DNA of 55,004 bases from an uncultured Clostridia bacterium (lineage in GTDB: Bacteria; Bacillota; Clostridia; TANB77; CAG-508). This document shows, one piece after another, positions 19,411 through 26,680 of the stretch (its first letter is position 1; each line of letters starts with the position of its first letter). The stretch covers positions 1-55,004 of the forward strand of contig CAKPGU010000012.1 of the NCBI GenBank assembly GCA_934155265.1, written 5' to 3'. The position numbers and the translations under genes are program-made. The notes beneath the pieces are model-generated. The model was not told where the DNA came from. It searched no databases and was given only the letters and a program-made list of their open reading frames with translations.

Positions 19411-19439
19411 ATTTTACTATGCTAATCCAAAAATAGCAA
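19411..19439 (-). promoter_or_regulatory. Sigma-A-type promoter for the 763-codon gene
   Basis: On the minus strand TTGCTA (19434-19439), a 17-nt spacer and TAAAAT (19411-19416). Transcription would start near 19404, which argues against the ATG at 19406. Confidence 0.55.
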
Positions 19440-19473
19440 GTATTTTTATTTTTAATTTTTTTTCGAATATCTA

Positions 19474-19502
19474 TTGACAAAAATGGAAATACCTATTATA
19501 AT
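19474..19502 (+). promoter_or_regulatory. Perfect consensus promoter for tRNA-Met
   Basis: TTGACA (19474-19479), 17-nt spacer, TATAAT (19497-19502), 20 nt before the tRNA 5' end. All twelve hexamer bases match the sigma-A consensus. Confidence 0.9.
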
Positions 19503-19522
19503 AGTTCTTGTCTATAATTCAT

Positions 19523-19599
19523 GGCGAAGTAGCTCAGTTGGCTAGAGCATCCGGTTCATACCCGGCAGGTCGTAGGTTCGAATCCCACCTTCGCTACCA
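19523..19599 (+). tRNA. tRNA-Met (CAT), elongator type
   Basis: 77 nt including encoded CCA. Acceptor GGCGAAG pairs with CTTCGCT (terminal G-U), D-loop AGTTGGCTAGA, anticodon loop TTCATAC, T-loop TTCGAAT. The loop matches elongator tRNA-Met rather than tRNA-Ile2 (CTCATAA), and the three G-C pairs of initiator tRNA are absent. The T-stem has one A-C mismatch and the top of the anticodon stem a T-C mismatch. It is the only plus-strand RNA here and marks the edge of the mobile island. Confidence 0.95.
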
Positions 19600-19626
19600 A
19601 TAAATATTTATATCAAAATCAATCAG

Positions 19627-19669
19627 AAGGAGTACTTTCAATAAGGACATTTATTGAAGAGTACTCCTT
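19627..19669 (+). terminator. Hairpin after tRNA-Met
   Basis: AAGGAGTACT-TTCAATAA pairs with TTATTGAAGAGTACTCCTT (one bulge) around GGACAT. It lies 27 nt after the tRNA and likely ends its transcript, though the following T-run is poor. Confidence 0.5.
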
Positions 19670-19693
19670 TGGCTTTACAATATAGTTTGAATA

Positions 19694-20158
19694 CTATGCT
19701 GTTTTCATATTTTTAATACTTTGCTGAAAAGCATTTTCTAATTCATATTCATTTAGTAGAATAGCAATTATTCCAACTCCTGCGTAGTGAATATCTATTT
19801 GCTGATATTTTTTACCATTCAGTTTTGTTTGTTGATATACATATATTTTATTAATTAGCTCATTTACAATTTCTGGTGTTAATTCTTTTAGTTCAGTATA
19901 TTTTTTTACTTTATCAATAAAAGTTGTTAAATCAAGTTCTTCTTGATTGGTTTTATCAATTTTTTCTTTTATAAATAAATCTTCATAAGATGAAATATAA
20001 GATATTACTTGCTTGATATTATCTAATACTAATTCTTTTAATACATAATCTTTTATATTATGGCTAGTACAAGATTTAGTAGAATTGTTTTTATATTTTG
20101 AACATCTATAAAAATCTTTGTCTGGTGTAAAATTAAATCTGTTGTTGAATTGCCATAA
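19694..20158 (-). pseudogene. C-terminal remnant of a large serine recombinase (DUF4368 end)
   Basis: A reading frame of about 154 codons with no start, ending in TAG at 19694-19696 and closed upstream by an in-frame TAA at 20159-20161. It reads NFTPDKDFYRCSKYK, CTSHNIKDYVLKELVL, then a coiled coil, ELTPEIVNELINKIYVY, QIDIHYAGVG and ends AFQQSIKNMKTA. This is the zinc-ribbon end plus DUF4368 tail of large serine recombinases of Tn4451-like elements. The catalytic and DNA-recognition parts are gone. Lying beside tRNA-Met, it is debris of an integrated element. Confidence 0.8.
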
Positions 20159-20170
20159 TTATGATATGAT
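20142..20170 (+). promoter_or_regulatory. Possible promoter for the APH-like gene
   Basis: TTGTTG (20142-20147), 17-nt spacer, TATGAT (20165-20170), 38 nt before the ATG. It spans the point where the recombinase remnant was cut off. Confidence 0.4.
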
Positions 20171-20208
20171 ATTAGAAATTCAACATATAAATAAGGAAAG
20201 AAAAAATA

Positions 20209-21093
20209 ATGGATATAAAAAGAGTTATTAACGAAAAATGCAACATTGTAATTGATAGTATAAAATTAATTGGTGAAGGGTATGACAGTAAAGCATATAT
20301 TGTAAATAATGAATATGTGTTTAAAATTAAATTTAGTGCAAATAAGAAAAAAGGATATGAAAAAGAAAAAGCAATATATGATTTCTTAAACAAAAATTTA
20401 AAGACAAATATAAAAATACCCAGAATAGAATATTCATACATAACTGATGAATTATCTATTTTAGGTTATAAAGAAATTAAAGGGAAATTTTTAACCCCAG
20501 AAATTTATTCTACTATGTCGAAAGATAAACAAGAATTATTAAAACAAGATATTGCTATATTTTTAAGACAAATGCATGATTTAGATTATAGTGAAATAAG
20601 TTCATATACAATAGATAATAAACAGAACGTGTTAGAAGAATATCAACTACTTAAAGAAACAATATACGATAGTCTTACAGATACGGAAAAACAATATATA
20701 GAAGATTTTATGCAAAGACTATATAATACAACTATATTTGGTGGTAAAAAATGCTTATGTCATAATGATTTTAGTTGTAATCATCTATTGCTTGATAATG
20801 ATAATAGATTGGTTGGTGTAATTGATTTTGGAGATTCTGGAATTATAGATGAATATTGTGATTTTATATATTTATTAGAAGATAGCGAAGAAGAAATTGG
20901 TATGTCTTTTGGAGAAGATATATTAAAATTATATGGAAATATTGATGTTTCAAAAGCAAAAGAATATCAAGATATTGTAGAACAGTATTATCCTATTGAA
21001 ACTATTGTGTATGGTATAAAAAATGATAAATCTGTTTTTATAGAAAAAGGTAGAAAAGAAATTTATATAAGAACACACAAAGAAAAAATTTAA
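20209..21093 (+). CDS. APH(2'')-like aminoglycoside phosphotransferase family kinase
   Basis: 294 residues with the order of motifs of APH(2'') enzymes: GEGYDSKAYIV nucleotide loop near 24, YVFKIKF with the ATP-binding lysine, the catalytic loop LCHNDFSCNHLLLD near 182, the metal motif VIDFGDSGI near 203, and a late acidic helical region ending in an EIYIRTHKEK tail. The family phosphorylates aminoglycosides or small-molecule alcohols with ATP or GTP. Start follows AAGGAAAGAAAAAATA. It is paired with a P-loop kinase gene 12 nt later. Real drug resistance is unproven; the metabolite could be something else. Confidence 0.75.
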   Translation: MDIKRVINEKCNIVIDSIKLIGEGYDSKAYIVNNEYVFKIKFSANKKKGYEKEKAIYDFLNKNLKTNIKIPRIEYSYITDELSILGYKEIKGKFLTPEIYSTMSKDKQELLKQDIAIFLRQMHDLDYSEISSYTIDNKQNVLEEYQLLKETIYDSLTDTEKQYIEDFMQRLYNTTIFGGKKCLCHNDFSCNHLLLDNDNRLVGVIDFGDSGIIDEYCDFIYLLEDSEEEIGMSFGEDILKLYGNIDVSKAKEYQDIVEQYYPIETIVYGIKNDKSVFIEKGRKEIYIRTHKEKI

Positions 21094-21105
21094 GGAAGTG
21101 ATGAT

Positions 21106-21603
21106 ATGGGAAAAGTAATTTTAGTATGTGGCAAAATATGTAGTGGTAAAAGTTATTATTCGAAGATAATTAAAGAGTCTTTAAATGCTGTTATCATATC
21201 GCCAGATGAAGCCACTTATGAATTGATAAATAATGAACAAGGAGAATTTTATAATGTATTCTCTGAAAGATTAAATAAATATCTAGCTAGAAAAGTTGGA
21301 GAGATTGCACAAGCAGGTGCTAATGTAATATTTGAAAGAGGTTTATGGTCACATAGAGATAGAAAAGAACTAAGAGAATATTATAAAAATAATGGTGTAG
21401 ATTGTGAAATTCATTATGTATGTGTTGATGATGAAACTTGGAAACAAAATATTGCAGAAAGAAATAAACGAGTAAAAGAAGGAAATGGCGGATCAGATTT
21501 CTATTTAAATGAAGGATTAATGAAAAAATTAGAGTCATTTTGGGAAGAACCTACCAAAGAAGAATATGATGTTTTATATAAAGTAGATAGAATAAAAAAA
21601 TAA
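21106..21603 (+). CDS. Small P-loop kinase/ATPase (AAA_33, zeta-toxin-like fold)
   Basis: 165 residues. Walker A is GKICSGKSYYS (residues 9-19), followed by a SPDEA stretch near 42, GANVIFERGLWSHRDR near 73-88 like the acceptor segment of nucleotide-kinase-type enzymes, and RNKRVKEG near 122 as a lid arginine patch. Such proteins phosphorylate small molecules, sugars or nucleic-acid ends. AAGGAAGTGATGAT precedes the start, and the gene follows the APH-like gene by 12 nt, so they form a two-gene operon. Substrate unknown. Confidence 0.65.
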   Translation: MGKVILVCGKICSGKSYYSKIIKESLNAVIISPDEATYELINNEQGEFYNVFSERLNKYLARKVGEIAQAGANVIFERGLWSHRDRKELREYYKNNGVDCEIHYVCVDDETWKQNIAERNKRVKEGNGGSDFYLNEGLMKKLESFWEEPTKEEYDVLYKVDRIKK

Positions 21604-21704
21604 AATCATATTAAAACATAGATATATATTAAAAGATATTATAAAAAATATTAATATTAAATAATTTTAAGAAAAACGAAAAAAATAATAAAGGATGTGA
21701 AAAA

Positions 21705-22797
21705 ATGGATTTAGGAAAAACAAATAATAATTCAATGATTATTAAATATCAAAATACCGATAATGTTGTAGAAGATATATTTTCTATTATTGAGTCAGCA
21801 AGAAATTATGCTTATCAATCAGTGAATATTGCATTAGTAGAAAGAAATTGGTTAATTGGATATAGAATTGCGGAAGAAGAATTAAAAGGCGAAAATAGAG
21901 CAGATTATGGTACAGAAATATTAAAAAAACTATCTAAAGAATTAAAGAAAGAATATGGAAAAGGTTTCGAATTAAGAAATTTATATTATTTTTTACAATT
22001 TTACAAAACTTTTCCAAACATTTTGCACTCAGTGAATGCAAAATCTAATATATTGTCTTGGACACATTACAAAACATTATTACAAGTAGAAGACGAAAAA
22101 GCAAGACAATGGTATGAAAAAGAAACGGCTCAACAAACATGGAGTGTAAGAACTTTGCAAAGAAATATTTCTTCACAATATTATTATAGATTACTAAAAT
22201 CACAAGTAAAACAACCTGTAATTGAGGAAATGAAAGAAAAAAACAAAGAACATTATTTGGTGGACAAGCTAGAATTTATAAAAAATCCTTTGATTGCAGA
22301 ATTTTTAGGATTTTCGTTAGAAGATACTTATACAGAAACAGAACTAGAAACAAGCATTATAAATAATTTACAAAAATTTTTGATGGAACTTCGGAAAAGG
22401 ATATGCTTTTGTTGAAAGACAACAGCATATTCGTACAGAAAAAGGAGATTACTTCATTGATTTAGTTTTTTATAATTATATTTTAAAATGTTTTGTATTG
22501 ATTGATTTAAAAACTAATCAAGTAACACATCAAGATATAGGTCAAATGGATATGTATGTAAGAATGTATGATGAATTGAAGAAAGCAAAAGATGATAATC
22601 CAACAATTGGGATTTTACTTTGTACTGATACAGATGCAGATGTAGCAAGATATTCTATTTTGAACGGAAATGAGCAATTATTTGCCACAAAATACAAAAC
22701 ATATTTACCAACTGAAGAACAACTTAAAGCTGAAATCGAAAGTCAAAAAGCAATATTTGAAATACAACAACAAGAAAAAAACGAAAATAAAGAATAA
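21705..22797 (+). pseudogene. YhcG/DUF1016 PD-(D/E)XK nuclease, broken by a frameshift
   Basis: The 5' frame (21705-22415) encodes the DUF1016 N-terminal domain: ALVERNWLIGYRIAEEEL, YGKGFELRNLYYFLQFYK, then LSWTHYKTLLQVED. Near 22389-22393 one extra base shifts the frame; the second frame continues as KGYAFVERQQHIRTEKGD, FIDLVFYN, VLIDLKTNQV and DIGQMDMYVRMYDE, i.e. the PD-(D/E)XK nuclease core (D...DLK). Together about 363 residues, the usual family length. RBS AAAGGATGTGAAAAA. YhcG-like proteins often accompany restriction or defence genes. Either a real mutation or an assembly error. Confidence 0.8.
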
Positions 22798-22839
22798 AAA
22801 AATGAATTTTCCAATTATTAACTGGAAAATTCATTTTTT
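22797..22839. terminator. Strong bidirectional terminator
   Basis: A 17-bp perfect stem (22797-22813 with 22823-22839), flanked by A-run and T-run, lies between the convergent nuclease and tnpV genes and can end both transcripts. Confidence 0.85.
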
Positions 22840-22841
22840 TA

Positions 22842-23207
22842 CTAAATATAAATTAATTCTTTAAAAATGATTTCTTCAACTGAATGCTTATAATTATTCA
22901 TAAGTCCTCCCCATTTTAATGGGTCAGTATTTTTTAATTTTTCATCAACAGGATTGTTTTCTAGCATTTGTTTCATAAGTATTTTAAATCTTTCTTTAGC
23001 TTGTTTATCAGTATCTACAATATGTTTTCTTAAAGTACTATCCATAAACATTATAGTGTATTCAGCTTTTTTATGTGTTTTTAAATATTCTAGTCTTAGA
23101 TGACCATACTTTCCAATTTGATAATCTTTTTCATATTCATCTTTTGCTAAATATAGATTAGGCAAATAATAATCTCCAACTTTGTGATATGTAATTTTAT
23201 TATTCAT
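22842..23207 (-). CDS. tnpV: TnpV family transposon-encoded protein
   Basis: 121 residues with the TnpV pattern: ITYHKVGDYYLPNLYLAKDE, then IGKYGHLRLEYLKTHKKAEYT, DKQAKERFKILMKQMLENN, and a closing WGGLMNNYKHSVEEIIFKEL. TnpV is known from Tn4451-type mobilizable transposons, next to a large serine recombinase; its exact job is unclear. Upstream in-frame codons to 23396 are ignored because TGGAGG nine bases before ATG at 23207 marks the start. With the recombinase remnant at 19694 it shows that such an element once inserted here. Confidence 0.8.
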   Translation of the reverse strand: MNNKITYHKVGDYYLPNLYLAKDEYEKDYQIGKYGHLRLEYLKTHKKAEYTIMFMDSTLRKHIVDTDKQAKERFKILMKQMLENNPVDEKLKNTDPLKWGGLMNNYKHSVEEIIFKELIYI

Positions 23208-23288
23208 TTCAAAAAACCTCCATAAATTAATTTTCACTACAAATTTGACTAGATAATTTATATCTTTATTTGACCATCTAATATAAAA

Positions 23289-23342
23289 ATTTGGGAAGAA
23301 GTCAATAAGAACAATTTTGTCCTTATTAAACTTCTCCCAAAT
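23289..23342. repeat. Imperfect inverted repeat upstream of tnpV
   Basis: ATTTGGGA(A)GAAGT near 23289-23302 pairs with ACTTCTCCCAAAT near 23330-23342, with further AATAAG/CTTATT pairing inside. It lies between the divergent tnpV and the consensus-promoter gene; it may be a transposon end or an mRNA leader structure. The 313-nt gap 23208-23521 holds this repeat, the promoter and a palindrome, and no gene. Confidence 0.45.
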
Positions 23343-23389
23343 GATTGATTTTTTCTTTTCTAAAATACAAAATTGAATCTTTAAGGCAA

Positions 23390-23418
23390 TTGACACATTA
23401 TGTTAATTATGTTATAAT
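23390..23418 (+). promoter_or_regulatory. Perfect consensus sigma-A promoter
   Basis: TTGACA (23390-23395), 17-nt spacer, TATAAT (23413-23418). Only a regulated or very highly expressed gene would normally have it; it leaves a leader of about 100 nt before the ATG at 23522. Confidence 0.85.
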
Positions 23419-23426
23419 TTATCTGC

Positions 23427-23445
23427 TTCTAGTAAATTACTAGAA
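23427..23445. promoter_or_regulatory. Palindrome just downstream of the consensus promoter
   Basis: TTCTAGTAA-A-TTACTAGAA is a 9-bp perfect inverted repeat around one base. Its place at about +3 to +21 fits a repressor operator; no cognate repressor is recognised in the window. Confidence 0.5.
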
Positions 23446-23521
23446 TTAATTTAATAATCTCCTTATGGAGGTAAACATATATAACAAGTAATCATCAATA
23501 ACTATTTAAGGAGGTACTAAA

Positions 23522-24070
23522 ATGAGTAACAAAGACAAAGATTTCTATGTATGGACTATGGAAGAATGTATCAAAAGCACCTATGAATGGTGGGGGACTG
23601 ATATGATGTCAATGTATCGGAATATCGAGAAAGATTTTCCTAATGCAGCAATAGCAATTAATAAAATGTATTTAGGTTTGTCAGAAACCAATTTCTACAG
23701 CTCATCGTTTGTAGTTTTTGAAAAAGCACAATATGTTTATGAAGCAATTGCAAATTTAATTCCGCAGCATGAAGATTTACTCTTTGATATAAAAACACAA
23801 GAACTGTCCACCAAATACAAAAAATTAAATTTATGTTCATGGAATCGATTTGTCGACATAAAGCGAATCGATTTGCTTATGGCAGTCTTGCTGTTTACAG
23901 AAGAATTTATTTTACAGCCTATATCAGATGAAAAAGTAACACTTACAGATAATTCTCTTACTGTGGATGGAAACTTTGTTGTACTTAAAGTATCTAAACA
24001 TATTGACAGAACAAGCATTTTTATTCGAATTAAAGATGTGATGATTTTAAAATATGTGATACAAAACTAA
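23522..24070 (+). CDS. Orphan 182-residue protein of unknown function
   Basis: Not recognised. 182 residues, soluble, with an aromatic-rich N-terminus (FYVWTMEECIKSTYEWWGTD), a helical centre and a beta-rich end (LTDNSLTVDGNFVVLKVSKH). No signal peptide or membrane helix. AAGGAGGTACTAAA gives a very strong ribosome-binding site, the promoter at 23390 is perfect consensus, and a terminator follows 3 nt after the stop, so it is a self-contained unit. Base composition is less AT-rich than neighbouring genes, which fits recent transfer. Island cargo of unknown use. Confidence 0.7.
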   Translation: MSNKDKDFYVWTMEECIKSTYEWWGTDMMSMYRNIEKDFPNAAIAINKMYLGLSETNFYSSSFVVFEKAQYVYEAIANLIPQHEDLLFDIKTQELSTKYKKLNLCSWNRFVDIKRIDLLMAVLLFTEEFILQPISDEKVTLTDNSLTVDGNFVVLKVSKHIDRTSIFIRIKDVMILKYVIQN

Positions 24071-24072
24071 GT

Positions 24073-24114
24073 AAACAGCCATTATCATTTATTTTTGATA
24101 ATGGCTGTTTTTAT
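24073..24114 (+). terminator. Rho-independent terminator
   Basis: AAACAGCCATTATCA (24073-24087) pairs with TGATAATGGCTGTTT (24096-24110) and is followed by a T-rich run. Ends the orphan gene transcript. Confidence 0.85.
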
Positions 24115-24121
24115 TTGCATC

Positions 24122-24150
24122 TTGCTATTTTATGTAAAATATGTTATACT
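24122..24150 (+). promoter_or_regulatory. Promoter of the 91-residue orphan gene
   Basis: TTGCTA (24122-24127), 17-nt spacer, TATACT (24145-24150). The following leader of about 90 nt is GC-richer than its surroundings and holds no clear reading frame. Confidence 0.65.
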
Positions 24151-24244
24151 ATAAGTGCATTAGGTATTATACCTTTTGTTGCAAAACCTCGTGTTTGCGT
24201 AACTTGTCAACACTGCAAAGGAAAAAAATTTTGGAGGTACATTT

Positions 24245-24520
24245 ATGAAACTCACAAAAGAAAGCATTAAAACAATTAAACTTGGAGATGTAATCAATCT
24301 TTCATTGACTGATTACAAAGACCGTACTGATTTGTGCGTCACTGGTGTGGTTTTTGTCAATGATCATTCTGGATTAAAATTGAATCTTGAATCATCTTCG
24401 ACAATTAGCTTAGGGTTTAAACTTGCTACCTGTGGAAGCATGGATTGCGAAATTTTGAAAGATCACCCTCCTGTTGCTGAATTCAACGGTGAGTTTGATT
24501 ACGTGTGCAAGCACATGTAA
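24245..24520 (+). CDS. Orphan 91-residue protein of unknown function
   Basis: Not recognised. 91 residues, probably a small beta-rich fold (LGDVINLSLTDYKDR, DLCVTGVVFVNDHSGLKLNL, ISLGFKLATCG). Three cysteines. It has its own promoter (24122-24150), a TTGGAGGTACATTT ribosome-binding site and a terminator, just like the 182-residue gene before it, and similar, less AT-rich codon use. The two look like independent cassettes brought in with the island. No function can be assigned. Confidence 0.65.
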   Translation: MKLTKESIKTIKLGDVINLSLTDYKDRTDLCVTGVVFVNDHSGLKLNLESSSTISLGFKLATCGSMDCEILKDHPPVAEFNGEFDYVCKHM

Positions 24521-24530
24521 AAAGTTTCAA

Positions 24531-24566
24531 AAGGTGTCCTATCTTATAGGACACCTTCTATTTTTT
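24531..24566 (+). terminator. Rho-independent terminator, convergent
   Basis: AAGGTGTCCTAT (24531-24542) and ATAGGACACCTT (24546-24557) with a CTT loop, followed by CTATTTTTTTA. It may serve both the orphan gene and the minus-strand gene ending at 24558. Confidence 0.85.
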
Positions 24567-25097
24567 TATATATTTATTTCCATTATTATCAATTAAAGTA
24601 TTTTCATCCAAAATTGTAAGTTCAACTGTCTGTCCATCAGGAAATCCATCGATTTCATTTCCTTCAGGATCGTCAGCTTTCGTATATGTTATTTTAACTT
24701 TATTATCATTAATTTTATATGTTCCATAACTTGTTCCTAAAGCCCCAGCAGAAACATTATTTCCTGAAAATTCATATATATATGCTTCTAATTCTTCATC
24801 ATTTTCGTATCTTCCATCAAGAACATTAACTTTTGAAGTAACACTTTCTTCTTTGTCTTGACTGTTTGTTGACTTTTCATCTGATGTGATCTTTGATATA
24901 GAATCAATCTTTTCTTGTAAATTGTTTGCTGTCTTATTTAAAATATCTATTTGTTCTTGTAATTGAGTTGATTTTTTAGTTTCCTCAACTTTTTCATTAT
25001 AAATTTTATATATAAATATTACCATTACTATTATGGCTATTACTGCTAATACTAATAAAATTGTTAATAACTTTACTCTACTATTCTTTTCTTTCAT
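24558..25097 (-). CDS. Membrane-anchored coiled-coil protein with C-terminal beta domain, unknown function
   Basis: 179 residues. A basic start and one long helix (about 8-30) anchor it; a coiled coil (about 36-70) and a Ser/Lys linker lead to a domain (about 92-179) with DGRYEND near 96, YGTYKINDNKVKITYTKAD and a TVELTILDENTLIDNNG end, reminiscent of small lipocalin-like 'copper-resistance/META-type' add-ons seen in clostridial surface proteins. GGGGGGAGAAAA before ATG at 25097 fixes the start although the frame runs to 25199. Role unknown, outside the cell. Confidence 0.6.
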   Translation of the reverse strand: MKEKNSRVKLLTILLVLAVIAIIVMVIFIYKIYNEKVEETKKSTQLQEQIDILNKTANNLQEKIDSISKITSDEKSTNSQDKEESVTSKVNVLDGRYENDEELEAYIYEFSGNNVSAGALGTSYGTYKINDNKVKITYTKADDPEGNEIDGFPDGQTVELTILDENTLIDNNGNKYIKK

Positions 25098-25202
25098 TTT
25101 TCTCCCCCCTTTCTCTTTTGTATCCAACCTGATTTTATCATTTATATATGTTTTTTTCAACACAATATTACAAAATAATACAGGTATTTTCCTTTTCAAT
25201 GG

Positions 25203-25234
25203 AAAAACTCATACTGTCCTTAGTATGAGTTTTT
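25203..25234 (-). terminator. Terminator after the Asn-rich membrane protein gene
   Basis: AAAAACTCATACT and AGTATGAGTTTTT pair around GTCCTT with runs on both sides; works on either strand. Confidence 0.75.
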
Positions 25235-25279
25235 TATCTTATATGTTCACTTTAATTATATACTTTCATTCTTATATTT

Positions 25280-25795
25280 TTATCTATTATATCTAAAATT
25301 TCTTCCACGACATCCACAATTAGAAAAATTTGAATTTAAATCATTAGTAGATAAAAGATTACCATTAGAAAGTGTATTATTATCATTATTACAACTACAA
25401 CAATTACTATTATCATCATCTCTGCATCGAATTGTGTTTCCATTTATTCTTGCTAAAACTACTCCATTACTATTAACTATTGTAAGTGTATCGTCACTAT
25501 CATCATTATTATTGTTGTTGTTATTATTGTTGTTGAAATCACATGTTAAGCATCTATTATTTCTTAAGAAATTTGAATTTCTAAAAACACAATCTAAAAA
25601 TGCTACTATAAATGCTAATATTCCAAGTGCTATCGCTATAATTACATATGTTATGTTATTAAATACTGCTGCTACTATTAAAAGTGCTGCAAATATAGCA
25701 AATCCTACTAATATTGGACAGTGTATAATTCTCTGTAATACTATTGAAAATATTATTACTGCAAACACGATTGAAAAAATTATAAATAAATTCAT
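25280..25795 (-). CDS. Small membrane protein with Asn/Asp low-complexity cytoplasmic or surface tail
   Basis: 171 residues. Two or three hydrophobic helices (about 3-20, 26-45, 48-68) are followed by a run of ten asparagines, then NDDSDD and repeated N/D/S/C-rich text with several cysteines (SNCCSCNNDN, NCGCRGRN). No family recognised. The AAGGAGATATAATT ribosome-binding site is strong, so it is expressed. The tail could bind metal through its Cys/Asp residues (inference). It has its own terminator and stands apart from truA. Confidence 0.55.
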   Translation of the reverse strand: MNLFIIFSIVFAVIIFSIVLQRIIHCPILVGFAIFAALLIVAAVFNNITYVIIAIALGILAFIVAFLDCVFRNSNFLRNNRCLTCDFNNNNNNNNNNDDSDDTLTIVNSNGVVLARINGNTIRCRDDDNSNCCSCNNDNNTLSNGNLLSTNDLNSNFSNCGCRGRNFRYNR

Positions 25796-25853
25796 AATTA
25801 TATCTCCTTTTATATATTTTATGAATTTTTTTATGTTTTGTTACGATATGAAC

Positions 25854-25919
25854 AAATTGTGGACATGTACTTTTTTATTAATAGAATTTAAAATTGAAAA
25901 AAGTACCTGTCCACAATTT
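25854..25919. repeat. GTGGACAGGTAC-type long hairpin after truA
   Basis: Arms 25854-25876 and 25897-25919 pair over 23 bp with one mismatch (core GTGGACAnGTACTTTTTT) around a 20-nt loop. It begins 2 nt beyond the truA stop and should end its transcript. Its plan (GGAC core plus T6/A6) is shared with the hairpin at 29208-29253. Confidence 0.75.
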
Positions 25920-25921
25920 TT

Positions 25922-26659
25922 CTATGAATACATAACTTTTACTAGATATAACCCATTAGGAGGTAATGTTTTACCTGCATTCTCTCTTTTACCCTCTTGT
26001 ATTATCTCGGGAATTTTTTCAGGTTCTATCTTTCCAAGCCCTACCTCAACCAAAGTTCCTGCAATAATCCTAACCATATTATATAAAAATCCATTCCCTG
26101 TAAGTTCTATCATAATTTTTTCCTTTTCTTGATACACAATAGCCTCATATATTGTTCTAACACTACTTTTGCTACTTGTCCCGCTTGCCTTAAAAGCTTT
26201 AAAATCATGTTCTCCCTCAAAATATTTAACAGCCTCTTTCATTTTTTCTATATCAAGTTTTTGAGGAATATGTGTTTCTAAATTTCTATATATTGCCGTT
26301 CCTTCAGGTGAATTATTTATAATATATCTATAAGTTTTTCTTTTACAACTCAATCTACTATGAAATCTTTCATCAACTTCTTCTGCCTTTTTTATGACAA
26401 TTGATCTTTTTAATTTTGAATTGATTGCTATTGCAAATTTTTCTATAGGAATTTTTGAATTTGTTTTAAAATTTGCTACTTGACCTAATGCATGCACACC
26501 TGCATCTGTTCTTCCAGACGCATTAAGTTCTACATCTTCTCCTGTTATTTGTTTTATTGCTTGTTCTATTGTTCCTTGAATATTTAGCTTTGTCGGTTGC
26601 TTCTGCCATCCATTGAAGTCTTTTCCATCATATTCTATTGTTAATTTTATATTTCTCAC
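25922..26659 (-). CDS. truA: tRNA pseudouridine(38-40) synthase TruA
   Basis: 245 residues. The catalytic aspartate lies in SGRTDAGVHALGQ near 50; RFHSRLSCKRKTYRY near 100 and GNGFLYNMVRIIAGTLVEVG near 195 are the other family motifs. TruA modifies the anticodon-arm uridines of many tRNAs. The nearest GTG (26668) abuts the AAAGGAA site, so the next GTG at 26659, nine bases from it, is the likely start. It follows cdaA after a terminator. Confidence 0.95.
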   Translation of the reverse strand: MRNIKLTIEYDGKDFNGWQKQPTKLNIQGTIEQAIKQITGEDVELNASGRTDAGVHALGQVANFKTNSKIPIEKFAIAINSKLKRSIVIKKAEEVDERFHSRLSCKRKTYRYIINNSPEGTAIYRNLETHIPQKLDIEKMKEAVKYFEGEHDFKAFKASGTSSKSSVRTIYEAIVYQEKEKIMIELTGNGFLYNMVRIIAGTLVEVGLGKIEPEKIPEIIQEGKRENAGKTLPPNGLYLVKVMYS

Positions 26660-26680
26660 TTTTATCACTTCCTTTAATTA

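Noticed and set aside
19523..19599. Initiator tRNA-fMet or tRNA-Ile2 for the CAT anticodon
   Set aside because: The three G-C pairs of the initiator and the CTCATAA loop of Ile2 are missing; loop TTCATAC and the G-U acceptor end fit elongator tRNA-Met.
22842..23396. Long form of TnpV (184 residues)
   Set aside because: The extra 63 residues overlap the divergent promoter region and have no family match; TGGAGG marks the internal start.
23465..23491. Mini leader peptide of eight codons before the orphan gene
   Set aside because: The ATG has no ribosome-binding site, and the text is explained by the GGAGG-like leader sequence.
25434..26132. Plus-strand frame of 232 codons
   Set aside because: Runs antisense through two genes and a terminator hairpin; the poly-Leu run is the reverse reading of the Asn run.
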